A stretch of 64,000 nt of DNA from Pseudomonas grimontii. GTDB lineage: Bacteria > Pseudomonadota > Gammaproteobacteria > Pseudomonadales > Pseudomonadaceae. The stretch is taken from assembly GCF_007858185.1 (NCBI RefSeq), contig NZ_VFES01000016.1, positions 1 to 64,000 on the forward strand, in the 5' to 3' direction. Positions 1-6,888 of the stretch are shown piece after piece. The notes beneath the pieces are model-generated. The model was not told the origin of the DNA. It did not search any database and saw only the letters and a list, made by a program, of their open reading frames with translations. Every line of letters starts with the position of its first letter. The first letter of the stretch is position 1. Position numbers and translations under genes: made by a program.

Positions 1-122
1 ACACTCCTAAGGTAAACTATAATAAACCCTAGACTACAATCCTACTTTTCGCAAAAAAGTACGCTAATCCTCTGTTTTTATTATATTTCCCTCCTAAATA
101 TTTACGTTTTAATAGAAGTCGG
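1..122. other. AT-rich stretch abutting a truncated gene
   Basis: This stretch is strongly AT-rich, unlike all the GC-rich sequence that follows. It ends abruptly at about 118-125, where a histone-deacetylase-type reading frame begins in mid-domain. No recognisable gene, terminal inverted repeat or RNA gene is visible. The downstream frame stays open back to a TAG at 30-32, but the codons there look like random AT-rich sequence. It could be a contig-end artefact, or the end of an inserted element or island. The sequence alone cannot decide. Confidence 0.5.
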
Positions 123-659
123 CGCTATTGCATCTTCAATGACCTGGCGGTGATCAGCCAATACCTGCTGGCCAGCGGCCGGGTCAACCGCGTGCTGATA
201 TTCGACTGCGACGTGCACCAGGGCGACGGCACCGCGCGCATTCTCCACGACACACCGGATGCGATCACCGTGTCCCTGCACTGCGAAAAGAACTTCCCCG
301 CCCGCAAGGCCCAGAGCGATTGGGACATCCCGCTGCCCATGGGCATGGGCGATGCCGACTACCTCACCGTGGTGGATGACGCGCTCAACTACCTGCTGCC
401 GCTCTACCAACCGGACCTGGTGCTGTACGACGCCGGCGTCGATGTGCACAAGGATGACGCCCTCGGTTACCTCAAGCTGACAGACGCAGGCGTCGCCGCC
501 CGCGATGAAAGCGTAATGCGCCATTGCCTGGGCCGCGACATCCCGGTGATGGGCGTGATTGGCGGCGGCTACAGCAAGGATCGCCCGGCCCTGGCCCGCC
601 GCCACGGCATCCTGCACCACAGCGCGCAGCGGGTGTGGACGTCATCAGGGTGTCATTGA
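123..659 (+). CDS. Histone deacetylase family protein, 5'-truncated
   Basis: The protein belongs to the histone deacetylase/acetoin utilization family of zinc hydrolases that remove acetyl groups from amines. The frame enters at the conserved YCIFNDLA motif and continues through IFDCDVHQGDGT, which carries the Asp and His zinc ligands, then LYDAGVDVHKDD, with the second metal Asp, and the GGGY loop. It stops at a normal C-terminus. About 178 residues remain of the roughly 300 usual in the family. The N-terminal part with the catalytic His-His pair is absent and replaced by AT-rich DNA. A GTG at 150 could start a shorter product, but this would lack the active site. As it stands the gene is either broken or cut by the edge of the assembly. 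Confidence 0.85.
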   Translation, partial: RYCIFNDLAVISQYLLASGRVNRVLIFDCDVHQGDGTARILHDTPDAITVSLHCEKNFPARKAQSDWDIPLPMGMGDADYLTVVDDALNYLLPLYQPDLVLYDAGVDVHKDDALGYLKLTDAGVAARDESVMRHCLGRDIPVMGVIGGGYSKDRPALARRHGILHHSAQRVWTSSGCH

Positions 660-661
660 AC

Positions 662-704
662 TGTGGGCGTTACCCACAATGCCTGTGGAACGGCCTGTGG
701 ATAA
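662..704. other. Short spacer hairpin and a DnaA-box-like 9-mer
   Basis: Just after the deacetylase stop, 662-678 forms a perfect six-base-pair hairpin (TGTGGG, five-base loop, CCCACA). There is no T-run after it, so it is a weak terminator candidate. At 696-704 the reverse strand reads TTATCCACA, the consensus DnaA box. The rest of the spacer up to the flavoprotein gene at 831 shows only a TAGAAT that could serve as a -10 element (positions 792-797). Confidence 0.3.
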
Positions 705-830
705 CTTGAGCGTAAGCGTCTGAGAGCCTGTATCCGTATACCCTGTAGGAAGCTGTACGTTTTTTGATCAGGCAGCGCCGCGCTCCTCGGGTAGAATGCT
801 CGGCTTATTTCCGCGATCGTAGCCCTGCCC

Positions 831-2057
831 ATGCCCGACATCTCCTCACGACACGTCACCATCATCGGCGGCGGCCCAGCCGGGCTGATGGCCGCCGAAG
901 TCTTGAGCCTGGCCGGAGTGCATGTCGATCTGTACGACGGCATGCCGTCGGTGGGACGCAAATTCCTGCTGGCCGGCGTGGGCGGCATGAACATCACCCA
1001 CTCAGAAGCGTACCCGGCGTTCGTGTCGCGCTACGCCGAGCGCGCACCGAACATCGCACCGTTGCTGCGGGCGTTTGGTGCCGAGGCGTTGTGCGAGTGG
1101 ATTCATGGCCTGGGTATCCAGACCTTTATCGGCACCTCCGGCCGCGTGTTTCCTACGGATATGAAAGCCGCCCCACTGCTGCGCGCCTGGCTCAAGCGCC
1201 TGCGTGACCAAGGCGTGGTTATCCACACCCGGCACCGTTGGTTGGGCTGGAATGCCGACGGCGACCTACTTATCCACAGCCCGGAAGGCGAGAAAACCGT
1301 CCGCAGCGATGCAGTCCTCCTGGCTCTGGGCGGCGGCAGCTGGTCGCGGCTGGGTTCCGACGGCGCGTGGCTCAAGCTGCTGGAGGATAAAGGCGTGCCT
1401 TACGTGGCACTGCAACCCAGCAACTGCGGCTTCGAGGTGTCGGCCTGGAGTGAATTGATGGTCAGCAAATTCGCCGGCGCGCCGCTGAAAAACGTCGCCA
1501 TCGGCCTGGGGGATGACAAGCCGCGACTCGGCGAATGCGTGATCACCGCCACCGGCATTGAGGGCAGCCTGATCTACGCGCTGTCGGCGCCGATTCGTGA
1601 GGCGATCAACCGTAATGGCTCAGCCACGGTGCATATCGATTTGCTGCCCAGCAAGCCGTTGGACAAGGTTCAGGCGGCGTTGGCCAAGTCACGCGGTTCA
1701 CGCTCGATGAGCAAGCATTTGCACAGTCAATTGGGTTTGGATGGGGTCAAGGCGGCGCTGCTGCGCGAGTTGGCACCTGCTGAGCATTTCAACGACCCGG
1801 CGCAATTGGCAGTGGATATCAAGGCGCTGCCGTTGACGTTGGTGAAGACACGGCCGATGGATGAAGCCATCAGCACCGCAGGCGGCGTGCCGTTTGAGGC
1901 GCTGGATGAGCGCTTGATGCTCAAGCAATTGCCTGGAGTGTTTTGTGCGGGGGAGATGCTCGACTGGGAAGCGCCGACCGGGGGGTATTTGCTGACGGGG
2001 TGTTTTGCCAGTGGCAGAGCGGCTGGGCGGGGGATGTTGGAGTGGCTCAACCGCTGA
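831..2057 (+). CDS. TIGR03862-type flavoprotein (HI0933-like)
   Basis: This is a 408-residue FAD-dependent protein of the HI0933/YhiN-like group, in the Pseudomonas subfamily TIGR03862. The N-terminus carries the Rossmann dinucleotide-binding motif IIGGGPAGLMAAE (about residues 11-23). It is followed by the family block VGRKFLLAGVGGMNIT (about 41-56). The C-terminal FAD motif is around residues 365-400 (GVFCAGEMLDW, then PTGGYLLTGCFASGRAAG). The substrate is not known for this subfamily. Length is normal and the ATG at 831 puts the Rossmann strand at the usual distance from the N-terminus. It appears monocistronic and converges on rhlE across a REPIN. Confidence 0.9.
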   Translation: MPDISSRHVTIIGGGPAGLMAAEVLSLAGVHVDLYDGMPSVGRKFLLAGVGGMNITHSEAYPAFVSRYAERAPNIAPLLRAFGAEALCEWIHGLGIQTFIGTSGRVFPTDMKAAPLLRAWLKRLRDQGVVIHTRHRWLGWNADGDLLIHSPEGEKTVRSDAVLLALGGGSWSRLGSDGAWLKLLEDKGVPYVALQPSNCGFEVSAWSELMVSKFAGAPLKNVAIGLGDDKPRLGECVITATGIEGSLIYALSAPIREAINRNGSATVHIDLLPSKPLDKVQAALAKSRGSRSMSKHLHSQLGLDGVKAALLRELAPAEHFNDPAQLAVDIKALPLTLVKTRPMDEAISTAGGVPFEALDERLMLKQLPGVFCAGEMLDWEAPTGGYLLTGCFASGRAAGRGMLEWLNR

Positions 2058-2079
2058 GATCTGCGGTGAATTCAAAGCC

Positions 2080-2158
2080 GCCATCGGGGGCAAGCCCCCT
2101 CCCACATTTTGAATGTATTCACAAATCAAACTGTGGGAGGGGGCTTGCCCCCGATGAG
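2080..2158. repeat. REPIN, class A (REP tips facing inward)
   Basis: Two inverted REP copies, ATCGGGGGCAAGCCCC at 2083 and its complement ending at 2155, flank an asymmetric AT-rich loop (2107-2131). It lies between the convergent ends of the flavoprotein and rhlE genes. The same loop recurs, exactly reverse-complemented, in the element at 5086-5164, so the whole unit has been copied as one piece. REPINs of this sequence type are known from the P. fluorescens group and are mobilised by RAYT transposases, none of which is encoded in this window. Confidence 0.9.
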
Positions 2159-2179
2159 GCCATCAGCCACCCCGCAAAA

Positions 2180-3511
2180 TCACTTCTTCTTACGCGGCCC
2201 AGTATTGAACACCGGCACCTTACGCACCGGCTTGATCGAAGGCTCCGACGGCGCCACGTCACCACTGTCCACCCACTTGCCGAGGTTGCGCTTACCACCA
2301 CCTGACGCCTTAGGCTTCTTCGGTTTTTTTGGCTTCTTCACCACTTGACCGCTGGCATCGGTATCCGGCACGCGGTGTTCCGGCTCGAAGTCCTGTTCCA
2401 TCTGGCGGGTCAAGGTCTGGCGGGTCAGCATCTCAATGGCTGAGAGCATGTTGACTTCATCGGCGCACACCAGGGAAATCGCCTCACCGGTGTTGCCCGC
2501 GCGACCGGTACGGCCGATGCGGTGGATGTAGTCCTCGGCCACGATCGGCAGGTCGAAGTTGACCACCAGCGGCAAGTCTTCAATGTCCAGGCCGCGGGCG
2601 GCGACGTCGGTGGCGACCAGGATCTGCACTTCGCTCGATTTGAAACGGTCCAGCGCCCGCTGGCGCGTGGCTTGCGGCTTGTCGCCATGGATGCCGTCGG
2701 CGTTGATGCCCAGGCCCTGCAACTTATCCACCAGCGCATCCACACCATTACGGGTCTTGGCGAACACCAGCACTTGCTTCCAGCGGCCTTTGCGCATCAG
2801 GTGCACAAACAGCTCCGCCTTGCGCTTCTTGTCCACCGGCACCACCCATTGCTTCACGGTGTTGGCGGCGACGTTGCGCGGGCTGACTTCGATGGTCAGC
2901 GGGTCGTTGAGCATCTGCCCGGCCAGCAGGCGGATGTCATCGGAGAAGGTCGCGGAGAACAGCAAGGTCTGACGCTTTTTCGGCAGCATGCGGTAGATGT
3001 TCGCCAGTTCTTCGGAGAAGCCCAGGTCGAGCATGCGGTCGGCCTCATCCAGCACCAGGGTTTGCAGCTGGTTGAGTTTCAGCGCGTTCTGGCGGAACAG
3101 GTCGATCAGGCGGCCCGGCGTAGCGACCAGTATGTCGACGCCCTTGCGCAGCTTCATCATCTGCGGGTTGATGCTGACGCCGCCGTACACCGCGTAGGTG
3201 GTGAGCGGCAGGTTTTGGGCGTATTCGGCAACGCTGGCGTGAACCTGCTCGGCCAGCTCGCGAGTCGGGCACAGGATCAGCGCGCGCGCCGAGTTGGCGG
3301 CGACTTTAGGCCCTTCCACGGTCAGCAGTTGCAGCAGCGGCACGGCGAAACCGGCGGTCTTGCCGGTGCCGGTCTGGGCCGCGGCCATCAGGTCGCGACC
3401 GGCCAGCACCGCCGGAATGGCTTGCGCCTGCACCGGCGTCGGGGTCTGGTAGCCAAGCGTCTCAAGGGCGCGCAGCAAGGGTTCGATCAGGCCAAGTGTG
3501 GCGAAAGTCAT
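2180..3511 (-). CDS. rhlE: DEAD-box ATP-dependent RNA helicase RhlE
   Basis: The protein is a 443-residue DEAD-box RNA helicase that remodels RNA and RNA-protein complexes in ribosome assembly and RNA decay. All core motifs are present: the Q motif region (PTPVQAQAIP, 24-33), Walker A AQTGTGKT (45-52), PTRELAEQ (82-89), DEAD (155-158), SAT (186-188), ARGLDIEDLP (305-314) and HRIGRTGRAG (330-339). A basic Lys/Pro-rich tail of about 55 residues follows the helicase core, as in RhlE proteins, where it binds RNA. The gene stands alone, with a divergent-looking gap before the exporter gene that shares its strand. Confidence 0.93.
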   Translation of the reverse strand: MTFATLGLIEPLLRALETLGYQTPTPVQAQAIPAVLAGRDLMAAAQTGTGKTAGFAVPLLQLLTVEGPKVAANSARALILCPTRELAEQVHASVAEYAQNLPLTTYAVYGGVSINPQMMKLRKGVDILVATPGRLIDLFRQNALKLNQLQTLVLDEADRMLDLGFSEELANIYRMLPKKRQTLLFSATFSDDIRLLAGQMLNDPLTIEVSPRNVAANTVKQWVVPVDKKRKAELFVHLMRKGRWKQVLVFAKTRNGVDALVDKLQGLGINADGIHGDKPQATRQRALDRFKSSEVQILVATDVAARGLDIEDLPLVVNFDLPIVAEDYIHRIGRTGRAGNTGEAISLVCADEVNMLSAIEMLTRQTLTRQMEQDFEPEHRVPDTDASGQVVKKPKKPKKPKASGGGKRNLGKWVDSGDVAPSEPSIKPVRKVPVFNTGPRKKK

Positions 3512-3559
3512 GTGTTTACCGTAGGAAAAATTCAGCGCAAGGGCGTAATGCGCGGCAGT

Positions 3560-4456
3560 TTACCTTATTTCCGGCTTGGGCTTTCGCCACTGGGGCAGAC
3601 TGATCAACAGCACGGCGCTGATAATCACCAGCATCGCCAAGGCCTCTTCCAAACCGATGGTCTCGCCGATGAACACAATCCCCAGCAACACTGCGACGGC
3701 CGGGTTGACGTAGGCATAGCTGGTCGCGGCCGCCGGGCGCACATGCTTGAGCAGGTACATATAGGCGTTGAAGGCGATGATCGAGCCGAACACGGTCAGG
3801 TAGGCCAACGCCAGCCAACCCTCCAATGGCGGCATGGCCTGCAGGTGCTCACCGGAAAGCGCGCTGCCGATCAACAATGTCACGCCCGCCACCAGCATCT
3901 CCGCTGCGCTGGCCATCGCGCCCTGGGGCAGCGACAACTGCCGACTCCACACTGACCCGAATGCCCACGATGCGGCCGCGAACAACAACAAGGCAGCACC
4001 CACCGGGCTTGATTGCAGGGTGCTGCCCATATTGAGCATGGCGATGCCGACAATTCCCAGGATCACCCCGGCCCATTCCAACCGCGTGTTGCGCGCCCCC
4101 CAGAAATACCCGCACAGCAAGGTGAACAGCGGCACGGTCGCCACCGCCAGGGCAGCCACGCCGGACGACACGCCCGCGTGTTCGGCCAACGTGACGCCGC
4201 CATTACCGAAGGTGAGCAGCAAAATGCCGATCATCCCGGCGGCCTTCCATTGTGGCCACGTCGGCGCCGGCACCCCGCGCCATCTGAGGTAGCCATACAT
4301 CAGCGCACCCGCCGTGCAGAACCGAATCCCCGCCAGTAACAACGGCGGCCAGTATTCAACGCCGATGCGGATCACCAGGTAGGTAGACCCCCAGATGACA
4401 TACAGCGCAAAAAAGGCGGCGATCAACGGTAAAGGAAAGCGACGTGGGCCAGGCAT
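3560..4456 (-). CDS. yedA: EamA/DMT-family exporter, YedA-like
   Basis: This 298-residue inner-membrane protein has ten hydrophobic segments arranged as two EamA repeats (roughly residues 10-140 and 150-290). The opening VIWGSTYLVIRIGVE followed by WPPLLLAGIRF is the hallmark of the YedA branch of drug/metabolite transporters, which export small molecules such as amino acids. The substrate cannot be read from the sequence. It is transcribed divergently from an Lrp-family regulator at 4618. This is the classic arrangement for an amino-acid exporter and its regulator, so control by that protein is a reasonable inference. Confidence 0.85.
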   Translation of the reverse strand: MPGPRRFPLPLIAAFFALYVIWGSTYLVIRIGVEYWPPLLLAGIRFCTAGALMYGYLRWRGVPAPTWPQWKAAGMIGILLLTFGNGGVTLAEHAGVSSGVAALAVATVPLFTLLCGYFWGARNTRLEWAGVILGIVGIAMLNMGSTLQSSPVGAALLLFAAASWAFGSVWSRQLSLPQGAMASAAEMLVAGVTLLIGSALSGEHLQAMPPLEGWLALAYLTVFGSIIAFNAYMYLLKHVRPAAATSYAYVNPAVAVLLGIVFIGETIGLEEALAMLVIISAVLLISLPQWRKPKPEIR

Positions 4457-4501
4457 TGGGCAGCTCGAAGGCAGATATAAGAGATGCTTATTCTAAAAAG
4501 G

Positions 4502-4538
4502 CAGGTCTTTAAACATAAGTTACAAAACCTGTTTAAAC
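4502..4538. promoter_or_regulatory. Candidate operator between yedA and its Lrp regulator
   Basis: The 161-base divergent spacer contains CAGGT at 4502-4506 and its complement ACCTG at 4527-4531. Each is followed by a TTTAAAC block (4508-4514 and 4532-4538). This AT-rich, repeated symmetry is the kind of site Lrp/AsnC proteins bind. An AT-rich run with a TATAAAC (about 4573-4579) may be the -10 region of the regulator gene. These are readings by eye and not mapped sites. Confidence 0.35.
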
Positions 4539-4617
4539 CGCCCATACACTTTTCAAAGCATGGTTATGAAGGCTATAAACTATATTTTCGAAAGCCACCT
4601 GGCGCTGGAGCCTTTTC

Positions 4618-5079
4618 ATGGACAAATACGACCGCATGCTCCTCAGCGCCCTGCTCGAAGACGGCCGCGCCTCCTACGCGCAACTGGCCCGCACGGTAAA
4701 CCTCTCCGCCCCCGCCGTGGCCGAACGCGTGGCCAAGCTGGAAGCCAGTGGGGTGATCACCGGGTACCAGGCCAAGGTGGATATGTCGAAAGTGGGTTTG
4801 CCGATTCAGTGCGTGATTGAACTGCGGCTGACCAACCATGGCAGCCAGAAGGTGTATGACGCACTGGCCGAAATCCCCGAACTGACTGAATGCCACCGGG
4901 TGACGGGCGATCCGTGCGTGATCATGCAGGCGGCGGTGGGCTCGATGCCGGAGTTGGAGAGTTTGATCAATCGGCTGGCGAAGTTCGGGTTCAGCAAGAC
5001 CTCGATTATTTTGTCGAGCGCGATAGAGCGGCGGGTGCCGTTGGGGCAGTTGGAAACCAATGGCAGAAATGGTGGCTGA
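4618..5079 (+). CDS. Lrp/AsnC family transcriptional regulator
   Basis: The 153-residue protein has the two-part Lrp layout. An N-terminal winged helix-turn-helix (about 1-60, with ASYAQLARTVNLSAPAVAERVAKLE as the recognition region) is followed by a ligand-binding RAM domain (about 65-145). Such proteins sense amino acids and act as octamers or dimers of dimers. The gene diverges from the YedA-like exporter, which is its probable target. The ATG at 4618 gives the family's usual N-terminal MDKYDRMLL. A REPIN begins seven bases after its stop. Confidence 0.9.
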   Translation: MDKYDRMLLSALLEDGRASYAQLARTVNLSAPAVAERVAKLEASGVITGYQAKVDMSKVGLPIQCVIELRLTNHGSQKVYDALAEIPELTECHRVTGDPCVIMQAAVGSMPELESLINRLAKFGFSKTSIILSSAIERRVPLGQLETNGRNGG

Positions 5080-5085
5080 TCTACC

Positions 5086-5164
5086 GCCATCGGGAGCAAG
5101 CCCCCTCCCACAGTTTGATTTGTGAATACATTCAAAATGTGGGAGGGGGCTTGCTCCCGATGGC
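5086..5164. repeat. REPIN, class A, opposite orientation
   Basis: The arms are ATCGGGAGCAAGCCCC (from 5089) and its complement (to about 5161). The loop between them (5113-5137) is the exact reverse complement of the loop of the element at 2080-2158. The REP arms differ from that copy at the same symmetrical position (GAGC instead of GGGC), so both arms of each copy have changed together. It lies just after the Lrp gene. Confidence 0.88.
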
Positions 5165-5165
5165 G

Positions 5166-5324
5166 TCAGTGGCCGCACTGCAAATTCGAGCGTTCAACAA
5201 TCAAATCGACTATCTGCTTGAAGTCATGGATGAAGTCCGTTTGCTCCGTAATCTGGCTTCGGTCGATGAAACCGATGATATCGACGAATAGCTGAATCAC
5301 CTTTTCGCTGATCTCAGTTCTCAT
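5166..5324 (-). CDS. Small ORF of unknown function (52 aa)
   Basis: This frame encodes 52 residues beginning MRTEISEKVIQLFVDIIGF and ending NLQCGH. A purine-rich AAAAGGA lies about ten bases before the ATG and could be a ribosome site. The composition (amphipathic helices, many I, V, E and D) looks protein-like. There is a faint resemblance to the first half of acyl-carrier proteins (a DxxGFxxRSxITExTDFIxDF pattern), but the phosphopantetheine Ser segment is missing. It may be a decayed fragment of such a gene. I do not recognise it securely. It sits in a spacer with another gene relic and two REPINs. Confidence 0.4.
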   Translation of the reverse strand: MRTEISEKVIQLFVDIIGFIDRSQITEQTDFIHDFKQIVDLIVERSNLQCGH

Positions 5325-5386
5325 TTAGTCAGCGTCCTTTTCTTCGCCCCGGAATAACTGAACAGATACCAGAGGGCGGTTTTTAA

Positions 5387-5509
5387 TCGCCAGCAAATGC
5401 GGCGGATTTGCTGAGCTGCGCGGTGGGCACTGCGCACTCGTCGGGTGAGGCGATGGATGTGCAGCAGCGGGCGGTGAATCGGGCGTTGGAGTCTGTGCAG
5501 CCTCGATGA
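5387..5509 (+). pseudogene. 3' remnant of a DUF6124-like gene
   Basis: This 40-codon frame runs from just after a TAA at 5384-5386 to a TGA. It reads AADLLSCAVGTAHSSGEAM followed by QQRAVNRALESVQPR. That resembles the C-terminal helix pair of the small Pseudomonas DUF6124/DUF3077-type proteins, which have a cysteine/alanine-rich helix, a Gly-Asp turn and a final helix. There is no start codon with a ribosome site, and the upstream part of the gene is absent. I read it as a relic; the family call is tentative. Confidence 0.35.
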
Positions 5510-5524
5510 ACGACAGATAACCAA

Positions 5525-5614
5525 TGTGGGAGGGGGCTTGCTCCCGATAGCTGAGTGTCAGTCACCAGATGTACTGGCTGACACACTGCAATCGGGAGCA
5601 AGCCCCCTCCCACA
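5525..5614. repeat. REPIN, class B (GAT ends facing inward)
   Basis: The left arm TGTGGGAGGGGGCTTGC begins at about 5525 and the inverted right arm ends at about 5614. The inner segment carries its own inverted repeat (GTGTCAGTCA against TGGCTGACAC), so the whole 90-base unit can fold into one long cruciform. It lies just downstream of the exonuclease stop codon at 5638-5640. Confidence 0.9.
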
Positions 5615-5637
5615 TTTTTTTGAACGGCGTTGTTCTG

Positions 5638-6249
5638 TCAGAACCCGCGATGCTTCTTCAGATGCTCATTGATCTTCGCCGCCGGCACTTTCTGCAGGGT
5701 GCACAGCAGGTCGTGGGACAGTTCGCGCAAGCCATGGGTACGCCGCAGTTCCTGGGCCAGGTGTGCCGTGAGGTTGGCGGCCATTTCCGCATCCGCCAGC
5801 GCTCGGTGAGCCTGGCCGGTGTGGGGCAGTTTCGCGTAGGCGTTGAGGGTGCCGAGCTTGTGGTTGGGCGCAGTCGGCATCAGGCGGCGGGCCAACAGCA
5901 GGGAGCAGGCGAATTTTTGCAGGCGGGTGCGGCGGATCAGGCCGAGTTCGAAGTCCCAGAACTTCTGGTCGAACGCGGCGTTGTGCGCCATCAGCGGCGT
6001 GGTGCCGACGAATTCGTTGACTTCGTTCATCACCCGCTCGGCCGGCGGGGCGCTGCGCAGCATGGCGTTGCTGATGCCGGTGAGTTGTTCGATAAAGCCC
6101 GGCACGCGCACGCCTGCGTTCATCAGGCTCTGGTAGCGGTCCACGATCTGGCCACGCTCGAGGATAACCACCGCGATTTCCGTGGCCCGGCAATGGCTGC
6201 TCGGGGTGATGCCGGTGGTTTCAAAGTCGATGACCGCTATACGTTCCAA
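5638..6249 (-). CDS. DEDDh 3'-5' exonuclease (RNase T / DnaQ fold)
   Basis: The protein is about 203 residues and has the three exonuclease blocks. ExoI is VIDFETTG, with Asp 8 and Glu 10. ExoII is the HNAAFDQKF region. ExoIII is HRALADAEM, with the DEDDh-type His. Such enzymes trim DNA or RNA 3' ends with two metal ions. I chose the TTG at 6249 because the conserved domain starts directly after it (ERIAVIDFETTG). An upstream ATG at 6345 would add 32 unrelated residues and overlap the NYN gene by 50 bases. The TTG is close behind the NYN gene on the same strand, suggesting a small operon. Confidence 0.85.
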   Translation of the reverse strand: MERIAVIDFETTGITPSSHCRATEIAVVILERGQIVDRYQSLMNAGVRVPGFIEQLTGISNAMLRSAPPAERVMNEVNEFVGTTPLMAHNAAFDQKFWDFELGLIRRTRLQKFACSLLLARRLMPTAPNHKLGTLNAYAKLPHTGQAHRALADAEMAANLTAHLAQELRRTHGLRELSHDLLCTLQKVPAAKINEHLKKHRGF

Positions 6250-6295
6250 ACCTGTTCCAACTCCGTCTAACCATTTATGTATTGAGCCGCAGCGC

Positions 6296-6772
6296 TTATT
6301 TAAGCAACAGCGCGCCTTCGATTGGCACGTAGCGGCTGGCGGCACGTATCAGTGAGTTGGCCGTCAGCCCCGGTACGCCGTAGGCCACGGCTTCGACGCC
6401 GTGCTTGTGGATGATGCGGTCGAGCAGCATGTCGAAGTCGCCGTCACCCGAGGCCAGCACAATTTCGTCGACGTGGTCGGCGGCGTCCATGATGTCGATG
6501 GTGATGCCCACGTCCCAGTCGCCCTTGGCCGAACCGTCGCTGCGCTGGATATACGGCTTGAGTTTTACCGTAAAGCCCAGGTTGCGCAGGATCTGCTGGA
6601 ACTGCTGCTGCTTGCTGTCACCGCGGTCGATGGCATACGCATAGGCCTCGACGATCTGCCCACGCGAGCCGATATCAGCCCACAGGGCGGCGTAGTTGAA
6701 ATGGCAGCCATAGGCCTGGCGGACGGTGTAGTAGAGGTTTTGTACATCGGCGAACACTGCAATTTTCTTCAC
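6296..6772 (-). CDS. NYN (PIN-like, LabA/DUF88) nuclease-domain protein
   Basis: This 158-residue single-domain protein has the PIN-like acidic pocket of the NYN family: VFADVQNLYY (6-15) at the N-terminus, DWDVGITIDIMD in the middle, and LASGDGDFDMLL near residue 110. Family members act on RNA or are linked to RNA quality control. The substrate here is unknown. It precedes the DEDDh exonuclease on the same strand by about 46 bases, so two predicted nucleic-acid-processing proteins may be co-transcribed. Confidence 0.88.
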   Translation of the reverse strand: MKKIAVFADVQNLYYTVRQAYGCHFNYAALWADIGSRGQIVEAYAYAIDRGDSKQQQFQQILRNLGFTVKLKPYIQRSDGSAKGDWDVGITIDIMDAADHVDEIVLASGDGDFDMLLDRIIHKHGVEAVAYGVPGLTANSLIRAASRYVPIEGALLLK

Positions 6773-6888
6773 CGCACTTCCTCATGACAGCCAGGCGCCG
6801 GGCCCGGAAAGGGTGCCAGTATGCCAGCCGCGAGAACGTTACCGGGAAAAATCAGACCGGGGCGGCTCAGCGCCCCGGACCGGGAGGG

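Noticed and set aside
2522..3955. Long plus-strand ORF opposite rhlE and the exporter
   Set aside because: It is a His/Gln-rich antisense shadow typical of high-GC genes, and crosses two real genes.
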